A stretch of 64,000 bases of DNA from Streptomyces sp. NBC_00414 (GCF_036038375.1 NZ_CP107935.1:434001-498000), one strand, 5' to 3'. Positions 26,595 to 35,276 are shown, counted from the stretch's first letter. Notes: generated from the sequence alone by a model not told the origin. Numbers and translations are program-made.

Positions 26595-26704
26595 CCCCTG
26601 TCGGGGATGCCGCCCGCAGGCGGCAGGTGACGAGCCGGGCCGGAGCTCCGAGCGGGCTCCGGTCCGATGCCCCTACCTGCGGCCACCTGCGGAGACGACT
26701 TCCG

Positions 26705-27361
26705 ATGCATCTGCGTCCGGGCGAGACCGAGGCCGTCGGCTGGCGGGTGGCGACCGTGCTCGACGTCGTCCGGCAACTGCGCGACGCATCCCCCGAAGCC
26801 ACCGGACGTCCGCGGGTGATCGCGATCGACGGCCGCGGCGGCGCCGGCAAGACGACCCTGGCCGAGCGGCTGCGCCAGGCGGTGCCCGACTCCGCCATCG
26901 TGCACACCGACGACATCGCCTGGAACCACGCCTGCTTCGACTGGGGCGAAGTACTCGCCGAGAACGTTCTGCGCCCTCTGCACCTAGGTGAGGCGGTGGA
27001 CTTCCGCCCCGGCGCGTGGGTCACTCACGACCGGCCCGGATCGATCACCGCCCCCGCCGGCGCCGACTTCATCTGGGTCGAGGGCACCGGCATCATCCGC
27101 GAAGAGCTTGCCCCCTGGCTGGACGCCTCGATCTGGATGCAGGGTGACCTCCACGAGCAAGAACGCCTGCTGACCGCCCGCGACGGTGACTCCCCCGAGC
27201 AGCTGAAGCACGTGGCGAACTGGCTGCTGGAGGAACTGCCGTTCATGCTGCGCGAACAGCCATGGGCCCGAGCCACCATGATCGTCGCCGGCCCTCCGCA
27301 GATCGACCACGCCCCTGACACGGAGCTGGTCGTCGCCCCGCCGACCAGCCACTGTTCATGA
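26705..27361 (+). CDS. Uridine-kinase-like P-loop NTPase
   Basis: A 218-residue P-loop kinase-like protein. Walker A is GRGGAGKT (near residue 40), followed by HTDDIAWNHACFDW, as in uridine kinase/phosphoribulokinase-like enzymes where the Asp lies at the active site; VEGTG follows at about residue 120. It probably phosphorylates a small molecule with ATP, but the substrate is not evident. ATG 26705 is chosen; an upstream extension to 26627 is less likely. Confidence 0.75.
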   Translation: MHLRPGETEAVGWRVATVLDVVRQLRDASPEATGRPRVIAIDGRGGAGKTTLAERLRQAVPDSAIVHTDDIAWNHACFDWGEVLAENVLRPLHLGEAVDFRPGAWVTHDRPGSITAPAGADFIWVEGTGIIREELAPWLDASIWMQGDLHEQERLLTARDGDSPEQLKHVANWLLEELPFMLREQPWARATMIVAGPPQIDHAPDTELVVAPPTSHCS

Positions 27362-27556
27362 TCCGGCTCACCTCAGCCAGGGAGACGCCGGGGAAAGTCA
27401 TAGCCGATGCCGTCCGGAGGCACGTCGCGTACCGTGGGAGGCCCGCCGCTGACCGTGTTGAGGGCCCACGATCGCAGGTGGGTGGGCCCTCTCCCGGCGT
27501 GGCAACCTGGTCGGCCGTTCGCCTGCCTGCCTCCCTGTCCGCCTACCGGCAGAAGG

Positions 27557-28129
27557 TCAGGCGGCGAAACCGATGTTGGTGACGTACTCGTACTGGCCCC
27601 ACTGCGAGCCGAGGTCGACGACCTGGTCCACCCACGCCTCGTCCAGTTCCCGCTCGTCGTCGGCCGCCCACGCGGCGACGATACGGTCCCAGCGGCGGAC
27701 GTTCATGGTCCGGAACTCCACCGCGCGCTGGCGGGGCCGCTCGACCTGGGACTGGTTGAGCGGGTGGATCTCCACGCGGGTGCCGCGGCCCTGACGGTTG
27801 AGGCGGGCGGTCAGGTAGCGGGCGACGTTCTCCCGCCGCACGGTGCGATACGCCTGCTCGATGCGTTCGAGGTTCTTGCGTGAGGGCGCTCGGGTGCCGG
27901 CCAGCCAGGCGCGCAGGGTGCGGTCCGTGACGGTCAGTCCGGCCGCACGGGCCGCCTGGCGGGCGTGGATGCTGCGAGTGAGGTAGTGCAGGCGGGCCGT
28001 CAGACCGCGGCGGGCGGTGACGGGGGTGGCGATGTAACCGGCGAGGTCGTCCAGCTGACGGGCGACGGCCTCGTGACCCTTGAGGCCGCGAGCACCGTAC
28101 TTACCGAACTCGATGTTCCGCTCAGGCAT
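27557..28129 (-). CDS. HTH DNA-binding protein, possible terminal-protein-like partner
   Basis: A basic 190-residue protein. Residues 43-95 hold a helix-turn-helix (LTVTDRTLRAWLAGTRAPSR, then NLERIEQAY), followed by basic RLNRQGRGTRVEIHP and an acidic C-terminus ending WGQYEYVTNIGFAA. Length, basic HTH and position directly after a Tap-like gene parallel tpg, the gene for the DNA-end-capping terminal protein of linear Streptomyces replicons. I do not see clear sequence identity with Tpg. It may instead be a dedicated regulator or accessory binding protein. The 103-bp gap to the upstream gene allows co-transcription. Confidence 0.7.
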   Translation of the reverse strand: MPERNIEFGKYGARGLKGHEAVARQLDDLAGYIATPVTARRGLTARLHYLTRSIHARQAARAAGLTVTDRTLRAWLAGTRAPSRKNLERIEQAYRTVRRENVARYLTARLNRQGRGTRVEIHPLNQSQVERPRQRAVEFRTMNVRRWDRIVAAWAADDERELDEAWVDQVVDLGSQWGQYEYVTNIGFAA

Positions 28130-28232
28130 CGTCTCTTCCGAATCCCTCGGGTTGCTGGATCACTGTACGGGCCGTGGGCACCGTTCTGCCGCCCCGGCGG
28201 GGAGGCGTTTGACGCCGGGAGGAAGGACGGCG

Positions 28233-29798
28233 CTAGGAAGCGTCTTCTGAGGGTTCGTGGGCGACGTCAGGGTCGGTGCCGACGGTGTAGATGTCCTTGA
28301 CCTTCACCTCGGTGACACCGCGACCCTCCGGGAAGACGGCTCGCCAGTCGCCGGCCACGTGGAGTTCGTCGGTGCCCATGGCGCGAACGACCACGAGGCC
28401 TTCGTCGTAGGCGCGGTGGGCTTTCCACCACAGGTTGGCGAAGGCCTGCGAGCGGATGAGGTGCATCCAGTCGGTGCGGTAGAGCTCCCGGTTGTAGTTC
28501 GACTCCCCCAGTGTCGAGACGAACTTCGAGTACATCGCCTTCACGTACTCCAGGGTGACCGTGTCGTCCTCGCCGATGGCCCGGTCGCGGGCGTCCTTCA
28601 GCGCGATGCGGAACTTCTCCAACAGCCCTTCGGTCGCCCCGGACGTCCACGACTCGTGGATCTGCGGCGGGTCGCACAGCCCGTACTTCGGACCCGACAC
28701 CCGCAACAGGAGACGCAGGGTCGGTTCGGTCACCCACAGAGGGCCGGGCTCGTCCCGGTCGCCGATCGGATCCGGCAGGTAGGCGCCGTGCTCCCAGACC
28801 GCAGGAGTGATCAGGTGCAGGCCGGCACGCCGCCGGTCGTGATGGTCGCCCGTGGAGTGTTCCAGCTGGCCGATCGGCAGATGCGTCTTCAACGCCGACA
28901 GATAGGCGCCGTTGATGTCCAGCGCGGTGATCTCATGCTCGCCCGCGGGCAGTTCCGGCCGGGTCCATTTGGGGCGGGCCTCCCACACCTGGTCGGCGCC
29001 GCGGGCACTCTGCTTGCGCAGGATGTCGGGCAGCCACGGGTGGGCGACCACGTCGTAACGCCCGCCCTTACGCGTGTGATCCAGCAGCGCCATCGCGTCC
29101 GGGATCGCCCGCTTCACCAGCGCGGCCGTGGCCGCTTCGACGTCACCGGTGTGTTCGGCGAGCGCGGCCGTGACCGCGGAGCCGATCCGGTCGGGGGTGT
29201 CGGCGGTCTGCAGTCGACGGCCGACCGGCACCACCTTCACACCGGACGCCGCGGGGCGCGGCTTCCCGGCGGGCGCCGACTGCCGCGGAGCCGTGCGGAC
29301 CGCGGGCTCGGGCTTCTCCGGCTGCGCGGGTACAGGTACTGCCGGGGCCGGGGCGCACTCGGCTGGGTCCAGGTGCTGGGGGAATCCTTCGACCTGGTGG
29401 CGGGCCGGCTGTCCGCACAGCACACACGGCTGCGCGACGGCCAGCACGTCGCCGCCACCGTCCTCGTCGTGCGGTTCGGCGGGCGGCTCGACTTCCGTCG
29501 GCTCGACTTCCATCGACTCGTCGTCGCTGGGCTCCACAACGGTCGCAGTAGCGGCGTCCAGCTTGGTGCGGGCACCCTCAAGGAAGTACGCGTATTTCTC
29601 CCGCACCTCCCCGCTCGGGTCCCGCCCGGCCTCCCAGCCGCCAACCGTGGACGGACCGACTCCCAGGACCTGCGCGAGCTGCGCGCGCGAGAGGTACAGG
29701 CCCTCGCGCAGTCGACGCCGCTCCTCGGCGGACGGCAGCGGCGTCCGCTCCGACGACGCGGTGGCGAGCAGGGCGTCGATCGCCTTGAAGTCCGCCAT
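28233..29798 (-). CDS. Tap-like protein with HTH and degenerate family-B polymerase motifs
   Basis: A 521-residue protein. Residues 25-75 are an HTH (LSRAQLAQVLGVGPSTVGGW, then EAGR) very like that of telomere-associated protein Tap. An acidic Pro-rich linker contains a possible zinc site (C125, C128, H142, C148). From 285 on, family-B DNA polymerase-like motifs appear in order: ALDINGAY (D294, motif A), VKAMYSKFVSTLG (K420, motif B), and AMGTDELHV (D477, motif C with only one Asp). Tap has similar weak motifs in my memory. The protein might bind replicon ends and recruit a terminal protein. Tap is usually over 700 residues, so this is a shorter relative. Its start overlaps the XRE gene by one base. 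Confidence 0.7.
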   Translation of the reverse strand: MADFKAIDALLATASSERTPLPSAEERRRLREGLYLSRAQLAQVLGVGPSTVGGWEAGRDPSGEVREKYAYFLEGARTKLDAATATVVEPSDDESMEVEPTEVEPPAEPHDEDGGGDVLAVAQPCVLCGQPARHQVEGFPQHLDPAECAPAPAVPVPAQPEKPEPAVRTAPRQSAPAGKPRPAASGVKVVPVGRRLQTADTPDRIGSAVTAALAEHTGDVEAATAALVKRAIPDAMALLDHTRKGGRYDVVAHPWLPDILRKQSARGADQVWEARPKWTRPELPAGEHEITALDINGAYLSALKTHLPIGQLEHSTGDHHDRRRAGLHLITPAVWEHGAYLPDPIGDRDEPGPLWVTEPTLRLLLRVSGPKYGLCDPPQIHESWTSGATEGLLEKFRIALKDARDRAIGEDDTVTLEYVKAMYSKFVSTLGESNYNRELYRTDWMHLIRSQAFANLWWKAHRAYDEGLVVVRAMGTDELHVAGDWRAVFPEGRGVTEVKVKDIYTVGTDPDVAHEPSEDAS

Positions 29799-30106
29799 CA
29801 GATCTTCCCCTCCACGGGCGCGGAGCGAGCACCGGCAGCCGGGCGGCCGGGCACCCGGCGGCGCTCCGCAGGGAGTGCCTCGACGGCCCGGGTCGGGCCG
29901 GCCAGGAGGTCGTGCGCGGTGATGCCGTAGTGCGCGGCCACCGCTTCGCAGTCGGCCAGACTCCACGCTGCGGTCCCGGACTGACGACGGCTCACCTGCG
30001 CCTGACTCACCCCCAGTGCAGCGGCGAGCTCGGTCTGCGACTCGCCCGCCGCATGAAGGAGCGCGGCGACCGCGGAACGCATCCGCTCCTCAAGGCTCAT
30101 ACTCAC
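29798..30106 (-). CDS. Small XRE-family HTH protein
   Basis: A 102-residue regulator with helix-turn-helix ESQTELAAALGVSQAQVSRR near residues 22-41 and a basic tail. Its TGA overlaps the ATG of the Tap-like gene, implying translational coupling and a functional link. It may autoregulate through the dyad at 30132-30144. Confidence 0.83.
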   Translation of the reverse strand: MSMSLEERMRSAVAALLHAAGESQTELAAALGVSQAQVSRRQSGTAAWSLADCEAVAAHYGITAHDLLAGPTRAVEALPAERRRVPGRPAAGARSAPVEGKI

Positions 30107-30406
30107 GCCGACACCTTACCACGTAAAGCCCACGAAATATTCGTAATCTGCATCAATAATGCGTACGGGTACGCCGATCGAATGCGAAGCGATTGCCGAT
30201 GTCGCGCCGGGGACCGGGGTGTCGGCCACGCTCCGCCTCCGGCCGCCGTCCCGTCTGTGGAACGCCTGGGGACCGCGGGTGCGCTCGGTGCGAATTCCGG
30301 TGGTGCCGGACCAGGCGTCGCGAAGCCCTTGCGCGGTCGGGCAGGTGCAGAGCATCAGGTGACGCGCCGTCTTGGGGACGGCGGCGGGGCTGTAGCGTTC
30401 CCACAG
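30107..30406. promoter_or_regulatory. AT-richer divergent region with small dyad
   Basis: The part at 30107-30190 is strikingly rich in A and T for this genome. It includes the inverted repeat ACGAA-ATA-TTCGT (30132-30144), 26 bases before the XRE start codon, a likely operator for that protein. The rest, toward the NUDIX gene, has no recognisable element. Confidence 0.5.
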
Positions 30407-30895
30407 GTGACGTCCCGTCTGTTTCCGACTGACCGAGGCCCCGTGCGACGACTCCTTGCCCGCCTCTGGCGGCTCCTGCGCCCCGTTCAGAACCGCATCG
30501 TGTGGTCCCTGAACGCCAAGTTCGTGGTCGGCGTGATCGGTGTCGTTCGCGACGACGACGGCCAGGTCCTGCTGCTCCGGCACCGTATGTGGCCGCCGAA
30601 CCGCCAATGGGGCCTGCCGAGCGGTTTCGCGCACAAGGGTGAGGACTTCCGGCAGACCGTGGTCCGCGAGGTCAGGGAGGAGACCGGTCTCGATGTGGAG
30701 GTGGGCCGCCTGGTCATGCTGAACAGCGGCTTCCGCACCCGCATGGAAGTGGCCTACGAGGCACGTCTCCTCGGCGGTGAACTGCGCCTCGACCCTTTCG
30801 AGATCCTGGAAGCCCGCTGGTGCCGCCCCGACGACCTCCCTCAGGGCATCCAGCCCGTGTGCCTGCCCCTGGTACGCGGCGAGACGATCCCCTGA
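30407..30895 (+). CDS. NUDIX hydrolase
   Basis: About 162 residues. The Nudix box is complete: G-x5-E-x7-REVREETGL, beginning GFAHKGE. Such enzymes cleave nucleoside diphosphate-linked compounds with Mg2+ bound by the box glutamates. The N-terminus is basic and hydrophobic (RRLLARLWRLLRPVQNR), which could lie on the membrane. The start is uncertain between GTG 30407 and GTG 30442; neither has a strong ribosome site. Confidence 0.87.
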   Translation: MTSRLFPTDRGPVRRLLARLWRLLRPVQNRIVWSLNAKFVVGVIGVVRDDDGQVLLLRHRMWPPNRQWGLPSGFAHKGEDFRQTVVREVREETGLDVEVGRLVMLNSGFRTRMEVAYEARLLGGELRLDPFEILEARWCRPDDLPQGIQPVCLPLVRGETIP

Positions 30896-31075
30896 GCGCG
30901 TCGCGGGACGCCGGGGCGGACGTCGGCGTATTCCGCGACCACGCTCTGCGGGTGGATGTCTGATCGTCTGCTGCTCGCAGCGGCTGACCGGCTCCGCCGC
31001 CGCGCTCTCAGCAGATGCGGGGCGCCAGGAGAATCTGCGGATGCGCGCACACGTGATCTGCGTGAGCCTGAAGTC

Positions 31076-31255
31076 ATGACGGATCCGCGCGTACCCCCAG
31101 AGGAGACGCCCCCGGCCGAGGGCTCGATCGCCGAGGCACACGAGGAACGCGCTGATGGAGGAATCTGGGAACACCCCGGCGTCTGGGTCTGGCTGATTGT
31201 CTTCGGCGCCGTGATCGTGGCGGCCTTCTTCATCGCCCGTATCTTCGCCCTCTAA
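31076..31255 (+). CDS. Small single-span membrane protein (DUF6480-like)
   Basis: A 59-residue protein: acidic Pro-rich N-terminus (PPEETPPAEGS, then EAHEER) and one C-terminal transmembrane helix (WVWLIVFGAVIVAAFFIA). I recognise this pattern from short Streptomyces proteins of DUF6480, whose function is unknown. Confidence 0.7.
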   Translation: MTDPRVPPEETPPAEGSIAEAHEERADGGIWEHPGVWVWLIVFGAVIVAAFFIARIFAL

Positions 31256-31438
31256 CCCTGTCCTTCAACCTCTGGGGTCGGCGCGCTCGATGATGCTCTC
31301 GGGCGCCTGGTCGCTTTCCCGACGTCACGTGGGTCGTGGGGCGGCGGTTCCTCGAACCAGGCGGCTCTGTCGGCCGGTGTCGAGACTTTGCCGGGCCCTG
31401 GTGCGCGAGGTGGTGGCCGCGCAGGCTAGTTTGCTCGG

Positions 31439-31879
31439 GTGAGTCTCCTTGATGATGTGGCCAAGCGCGACGGCTGGCTGTGCTGGGTATGTGACGAACC
31501 GGTCGACCCCGACGAGTCGGTGAACGACGCGCGGGGCCCCAGCGTCGACAGCCGGACCGCCGACCGGAAGGCCAAGGTCGCCGAGCGGCTCGCGCACCGC
31601 GGGTGCAACACCCGCAAGGGTGCGGTCAAGGTGGTCATCGCCTGGCCGGACCGCCTGTACGTGGTCGAACCCGCGCCGCTGATCACGGTTGCCGGGAGGC
31701 TGGAGCGCAAGGGCGGCCGCGAGATGGTGGGCCGTTGTCCGACCAGGCGGGACGCCCAGGAGGCGGCGGATTGGCTGGTGGACCGGTTCTCCCGACTGGT
31801 GCCGGGGCTGCCGGTGACCGCCGACATCGAGCCGGGCGGCGGCCAGTTCCTCGTCATCCTGTCCACCGGCCGCCGCTGA
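31439..31879 (+). CDS. HNH-like zinc-finger protein
   Basis: A 146-residue protein starting at GTG 31439. CWVCDEP (C15, C18) and AHRGCNTRKG (H53, C56) resemble the zinc ribbon and last strand-helix of HNH nucleases. The usual first catalytic His is not present (SVDSRT instead), so nuclease activity is doubtful. It is a recurrent Streptomyces hypothetical protein as far as I recall. Confidence 0.7.
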   Translation: MSLLDDVAKRDGWLCWVCDEPVDPDESVNDARGPSVDSRTADRKAKVAERLAHRGCNTRKGAVKVVIAWPDRLYVVEPAPLITVAGRLERKGGREMVGRCPTRRDAQEAADWLVDRFSRLVPGLPVTADIEPGGGQFLVILSTGRR

Positions 31880-32210
31880 CCGGACATCACCGGCGCACAC
31901 TCGCGTCGAGTCGACCGGGCCGCCCACCCGGCTCCAGAAATCGGCGTCCCGACACTCGCTACGACGTCGGCTCAGTCCTCGCCACCGGGCAACCCCACCG
32001 ACGACCGACCCACCACCTGTACAGGCCGATGTAGGCCTACGGTTGACCCGGGCCGGGGTGGATTTGCCCGGTGGGGCTGGGCCTTCCCTCGATTCCCGCT
32101 TTGGGTGACCGGGTTCGAGTGACCAGCTTCGAGTGACCGAGTAACCGAGTGACCATTCGACCGACCGACATGCACACCGGCGTCAGGCGTGACCGGGAGA
32201 GAATCAGGTC
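31880..32210. other. Intergenic, with imperfect 14-bp repeats
   Basis: No gene is supported. At 32103-32158 the unit GAGTGACC recurs four times at about 14-16-base steps, including one GGGTGACC. This is 50-110 bases before the start of the next gene and could be a binding array or replication-slippage product. Confidence 0.5.
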
Positions 32211-32552
32211 ATGGGGATCGACCTGCAGTTGCATGACAGTCGCCCGCACTGGCCCAACCGACGCTCGAAGCGCAAGCCGACGTTGATGCACCAGTCGCAC
32301 GAGCACGGTGAGGCGTTGGCTCAGCTGATCGTCAAGCTCCCCCTCAACACGTCGGGGAAGCTCTGGACCGTCGACCCGTACAACGACACGGTCCTCAACG
32401 AGCAAGAAGCCGAGGCGGCGCTCCGCGAGATTCCAGCTCTTCTGGGCCTTTGCACTGACGAAGCCCAGACAGAAGCCGTCCGCGACCTCGCCGTATACCT
32501 GAAGGACTGTGCTGCCACTCCCGGGAGCTACCTCGTCTTCGTCGGAGACTGA
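32211..32552 (+). CDS. Uncharacterised protein
   Basis: A 113-residue soluble protein starting MGIDLQLHDSRPHWPNRRSK. It has helical segments rich in Glu and Leu (LNEQEAEAALREIPALL) and ends YLVFVGD. I do not recognise it. Its size and style resemble immunity or accessory proteins, but there is no direct evidence. Confidence 0.55.
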   Translation: MGIDLQLHDSRPHWPNRRSKRKPTLMHQSHEHGEALAQLIVKLPLNTSGKLWTVDPYNDTVLNEQEAEAALREIPALLGLCTDEAQTEAVRDLAVYLKDCAATPGSYLVFVGD

Positions 32553-32730
32553 CTGGCGGGAGGAGGGTCATGGACGGCCGTCCGCGGCCCGGGACGTCGT
32601 GCAGGACGCGTCCTACCGCTTCGCGGGGGTGCAGCATGGCTTCGTCGGGCCGGCGCCGCCGGAACCGGGCGCCCGCCGCCCACCGCACGCCGACTCGCAC
32701 CCCTCGGCGCACTGCCCGGGAGCCGCGTTC

Positions 32731-32836
32731 CAGGCCTGGGCTGGCCTGGGCTGGCCTGGGCTGGCCTGGGCTGGCCTGGGCTGGCCTGGGCTGGCCTGGG
32801 CTGGCCTGGGCTGGCCTGGGCTGGCCTGGGCTGGCC
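32731..32836 (+). repeat. 10-bp tandem repeat array
   Basis: Nine perfect copies of CTGGCCTGGG (32741-32830), with one imperfect copy before (CAGGCCTGGG, 32731-32740) and a 6-base partial copy after. The plus strand is G-rich with a GGG run every 10 bases. The array ends 44 bases upstream of the antitoxin start at 32881. One helical turn per unit would put every GGCC on the same face of the DNA. Confidence 0.9.
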
Positions 32837-32880
32837 GCACCAGGTATTCATAAAGGTAGTCATGGGTGCATACTCAGGGC

Positions 32881-33129
32881 ATGGCTGATACCACCGTGAA
32901 GATCGACACCGAGACCCGGGACCGCCTCAACGCGATCGCCGCCGCCCGCAAGACAAGCGTGCGCGCCCTGCTCGCCGAGCTGGCCGTGGAGCAGGAGAAC
33001 CAGCTCAAGCTGGGCGTGGCGACGGACGCGTTCCGTGAAGCCGTCTCCCAGCCGGGCATCGCAGAAGCCTTCGACCGTGACTTCGGCGGACTGCCCCGGC
33101 CCACCCGCACCGCGCGCCGGGCGGCCTGA
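32881..33129 (+). CDS. Ribbon-helix-helix antitoxin
   Basis: An 82-residue protein: TTVKIDTETRDRLNAIA is a typical RHH beta-strand and helix. The basic C-terminal tail may wrap the toxin. ATG 32881 is followed two bases after its stop by the toxin gene. It should neutralise the downstream Fic-fold toxin and repress the operon. Confidence 0.82.
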   Translation: MADTTVKIDTETRDRLNAIAAARKTSVRALLAELAVEQENQLKLGVATDAFREAVSQPGIAEAFDRDFGGLPRPTRTARRAA

Positions 33130-33131
33130 CC

Positions 33132-33515
33132 TTGGACCTGCACATCGACATCCGCTGGCTCCTGGACCGACAGGAGGAACTGCTCGGCAAGGATCTGGGC
33201 GTACTGGACTACTCCGCGCTCGTGGCCGCCGTGGCACGCCACCGGGTGAACACCCCGCAGCTGGCGGAGGGCTCGCCGGACGCGTACTGGCGGGCGGCCG
33301 CACTCATGGAGCAGATCGTGCTGCTGCGGCCGCTGCCCGCCCGCAACGAGTTCTTCGCCTACGGCGTCGCCGTCGCCTACCTCAAGGCGTCCGGGGCGAA
33401 CGCCGACACCTCCGCGTACGAACCCTGGCACGACCTGATCACCGACATCCGCGCGCTGCGCCTGACCGTGTACGACATCGCCGACCGGCTGCGCTCCCTG
33501 AGCCCGCCCGCCTGA
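33132..33515 (+). CDS. Fic/Doc-fold toxin-like protein with altered Fic motif
   Basis: A 127-residue protein starting at TTG 33132. I recall homologous proteins annotated as Fic-family toxin components in Streptomyces. The region that should carry HxFxDGNKR reads LPARNEFFAYG, so only N (and R shifted) are recognisable and the catalytic His is absent. AMP-transfer or kinase activity like Doc is therefore doubtful; a changed activity or loss of toxicity is possible. It is tightly coupled to the RHH antitoxin. Confidence 0.72.
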   Translation: MDLHIDIRWLLDRQEELLGKDLGVLDYSALVAAVARHRVNTPQLAEGSPDAYWRAAALMEQIVLLRPLPARNEFFAYGVAVAYLKASGANADTSAYEPWHDLITDIRALRLTVYDIADRLRSLSPPA

Positions 33516-33685
33516 GCGTCGGTCCGTCCGTAGGCTTCGGTCGTCGGCGTGGCGGTTTTGCCGGATGATGTAGCGGCGGATCATGCCGCCCTGCTCTTTG
33601 TGGTCGGCGTGCTCGGTGCCGCCGAGGGTGAAGTGGCGCAGGGCAGTGAACCGGGCTTCGATGCGCCCACCCGCGCGGCGGACCG

Positions 33686-34042
33686 TCACGAGCCAAACGT
33701 TGTCAGCGCGCGGGTCGGTTCGGCGTCGTACTGATCGGCGTCGAAGTGAAAAGCCGGAGGGCGCGCACCGTCAACGGGTACCTGCCAGTCGGACCACTCC
33801 ACGATCCCACCGTGACGCTGCACGAACACGGACAGGTAGCCACAGCATCCGCCCGTGCACTCGGGCTCACCCAGTACTGCGCGACACCCCTCGGCCGTCG
33901 CCCACAGTGGCCCCTGGCCCTCGACCGGCAACGCCTCCTCGGCAAACGGGCCGCGGCCTCCCTCCCCGGTCGCCGCAGCCACCACTTCCTCGCCGTCGAT
34001 CCGGATGGACAGCTGGGCAGCCCATCGGGGTCCCGGTGGCAC
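33686..34042 (-). CDS. Uncharacterised protein with CxxxCC motif
   Basis: A 118-residue protein. It contains LSIRIDGEEVVAAA, then GEPECTGGCCGYLSVFVQR and VEWSDWQVP, a pattern I have seen in Streptomyces hypothetical proteins. The Cys cluster could bind metal. No signal peptide. Confidence 0.6.
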   Translation of the reverse strand: MPPGPRWAAQLSIRIDGEEVVAAATGEGGRGPFAEEALPVEGQGPLWATAEGCRAVLGEPECTGGCCGYLSVFVQRHGGIVEWSDWQVPVDGARPPAFHFDADQYDAEPTRALTTFGS

Positions 34043-34373
34043 ACGCTGACCTCAAGCCGATTGAACACCCAGGCACTTTAAGTGAGTACGGGCCGGCCTG
34101 GTTCCGTTCCTACGACTGGGTGCGGGTGTCTGGCCGACGGCGGGCGACGCCCGAACGGGAACAGAACCTGACATCCACCGCGAGGCGAACCCCGTTCGGG
34201 ACCAACCTGGAAAGAGGTGCCCCGGCGCGTCTCCGTGGTCGTTGGTTGCAGGGACAACTACCTTGTGTGGACGCCTACTTGGCGACGGGTGCCCGGTGAC
34301 CAGAGCCGGTCGCTCGACCGTTCCGGGCATCCGCCGGCCCGCCCGGCCGTGCCTCAGCAAGGAAAGACAGAAC
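34043..34373. other. Intergenic region before the LLM oxidoreductase
   Basis: No gene seen. The short dyad GTTG-CAGGGA-CAAC lies at about 34244-34257 and may be a regulator site; AAGGAAAG at 34359 is the ribosome site of the next gene. Confidence 0.4.
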
Positions 34374-35276
34374 ATGAAGATCGGCTTCGCGCTTCCGCAG
34401 TTCCACAAGCAGGCTTTCGGCATCTCCCGCATCGCCCGGTTCGCCCGTGAGGTCGAGCAGGCGGGCGCCGCGAGCGTGTGGGTCGGCGACCGCAACCTGG
34501 CCGCGGTGTCCCCGAAGATCGGTTACGGCGGCCAGGGCGACACCATCCCGGCCGAACTCAACCCGGCCGCCGACCCCTTCGTCCTGCTGGGTGCGGCCGC
34601 GAGCGTCACCGAGCGCGTTCAGCTGGGTATGCACGTACTGATCGCGCCGCTGTACCCGCCGGTCCAGCTCGCCCGTTCGCTGACGACCCTCGACCTGGTG
34701 AGCGAAGGACGCCTGCTGCCCGGGTTCGGCATCGGCTGGTCCCCGGAGGAGTACGAGGCGGCCGGACTCGACTTCCACAAGCGCGGCGCGCGCATGGAGG
34801 AGCTGCTCGACGCCCTCGACGCCATATGGACCACCGACCCGGCCGAGTACAAGGGCACCCACATCACCGTGCCGCTGCACCACGCCCCGCTCAAGCCCCG
34901 GCAGAGCCCCCGTCCGCCCCTCTACCTGGGAGCCATGTCCGAGCGCGCCCTGCGCCGGGTGGCCCTGCGAGGCGACGGCTGGCTGCCGTTGTGCGTGGTG
35001 CCCAGCTATGTCGACATCGACGGACTCGTCGCCCAGCGCGCCCTCATCGACAGCCAGGCCCACGAGGCCGGCCGCGACCCGGAGAACATCGACACGGTTC
35101 TGCGCGTCAACATCGACGCCGGTACGCCGACCTCGGTCGTCGTCGACACCGTCAAGTCCGTGCACGAGCGCACCGGGATCGCTCACTTCATGGTCGACTC
35201 CCTCTACACCGCCGACACCGTCGAGGACTCGATCGAACTGGCCGCCGAGATCCTCACCCTGGTGAAGGAAGGCTGA
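34374..35276 (+). CDS. LLM-class F420-dependent oxidoreductase
   Basis: A 300-residue luciferase-like TIM-barrel enzyme: MKIGFALPQF at the first strand, VGDRN, RVQLGMHVL, FGIGWSPEEYEA and LYLGAMSERALRR are typical of the F420-dependent subgroup (TIGR03619-like). It likely transfers hydride between coenzyme F420 and an organic substrate. It stands alone; no partner gene is evident. Confidence 0.85.
   Translation: MKIGFALPQFHKQAFGISRIARFAREVEQAGAASVWVGDRNLAAVSPKIGYGGQGDTIPAELNPAADPFVLLGAAASVTERVQLGMHVLIAPLYPPVQLARSLTTLDLVSEGRLLPGFGIGWSPEEYEAAGLDFHKRGARMEELLDALDAIWTTDPAEYKGTHITVPLHHAPLKPRQSPRPPLYLGAMSERALRRVALRGDGWLPLCVVPSYVDIDGLVAQRALIDSQAHEAGRDPENIDTVLRVNIDAGTPTSVVVDTVKSVHERTGIAHFMVDSLYTADTVEDSIELAAEILTLVKEG

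Noticed and set aside
27358..27582. Short plus-strand frame after the kinase-like gene
   Set aside because: It overlaps the end of two better-supported genes and has no recognisable content.
28257..29930. 557-residue plus-strand open frame opposite the Tap-like gene
   Set aside because: The minus strand has the HTH and polymerase motifs and coupled start codons; this frame has none.
32731..32836. CRISPR-like array
   Set aside because: The units are 10 bp without spacers and no cas genes are present, so it is a simple tandem repeat.
32570..32899. Open frames encoding a Gly/Trp/Leu/Ala repeat over the 10-bp array
   Set aside because: They arise only because 10-bp repeats read as a 10-residue cycle in every frame; no gene signals are present.
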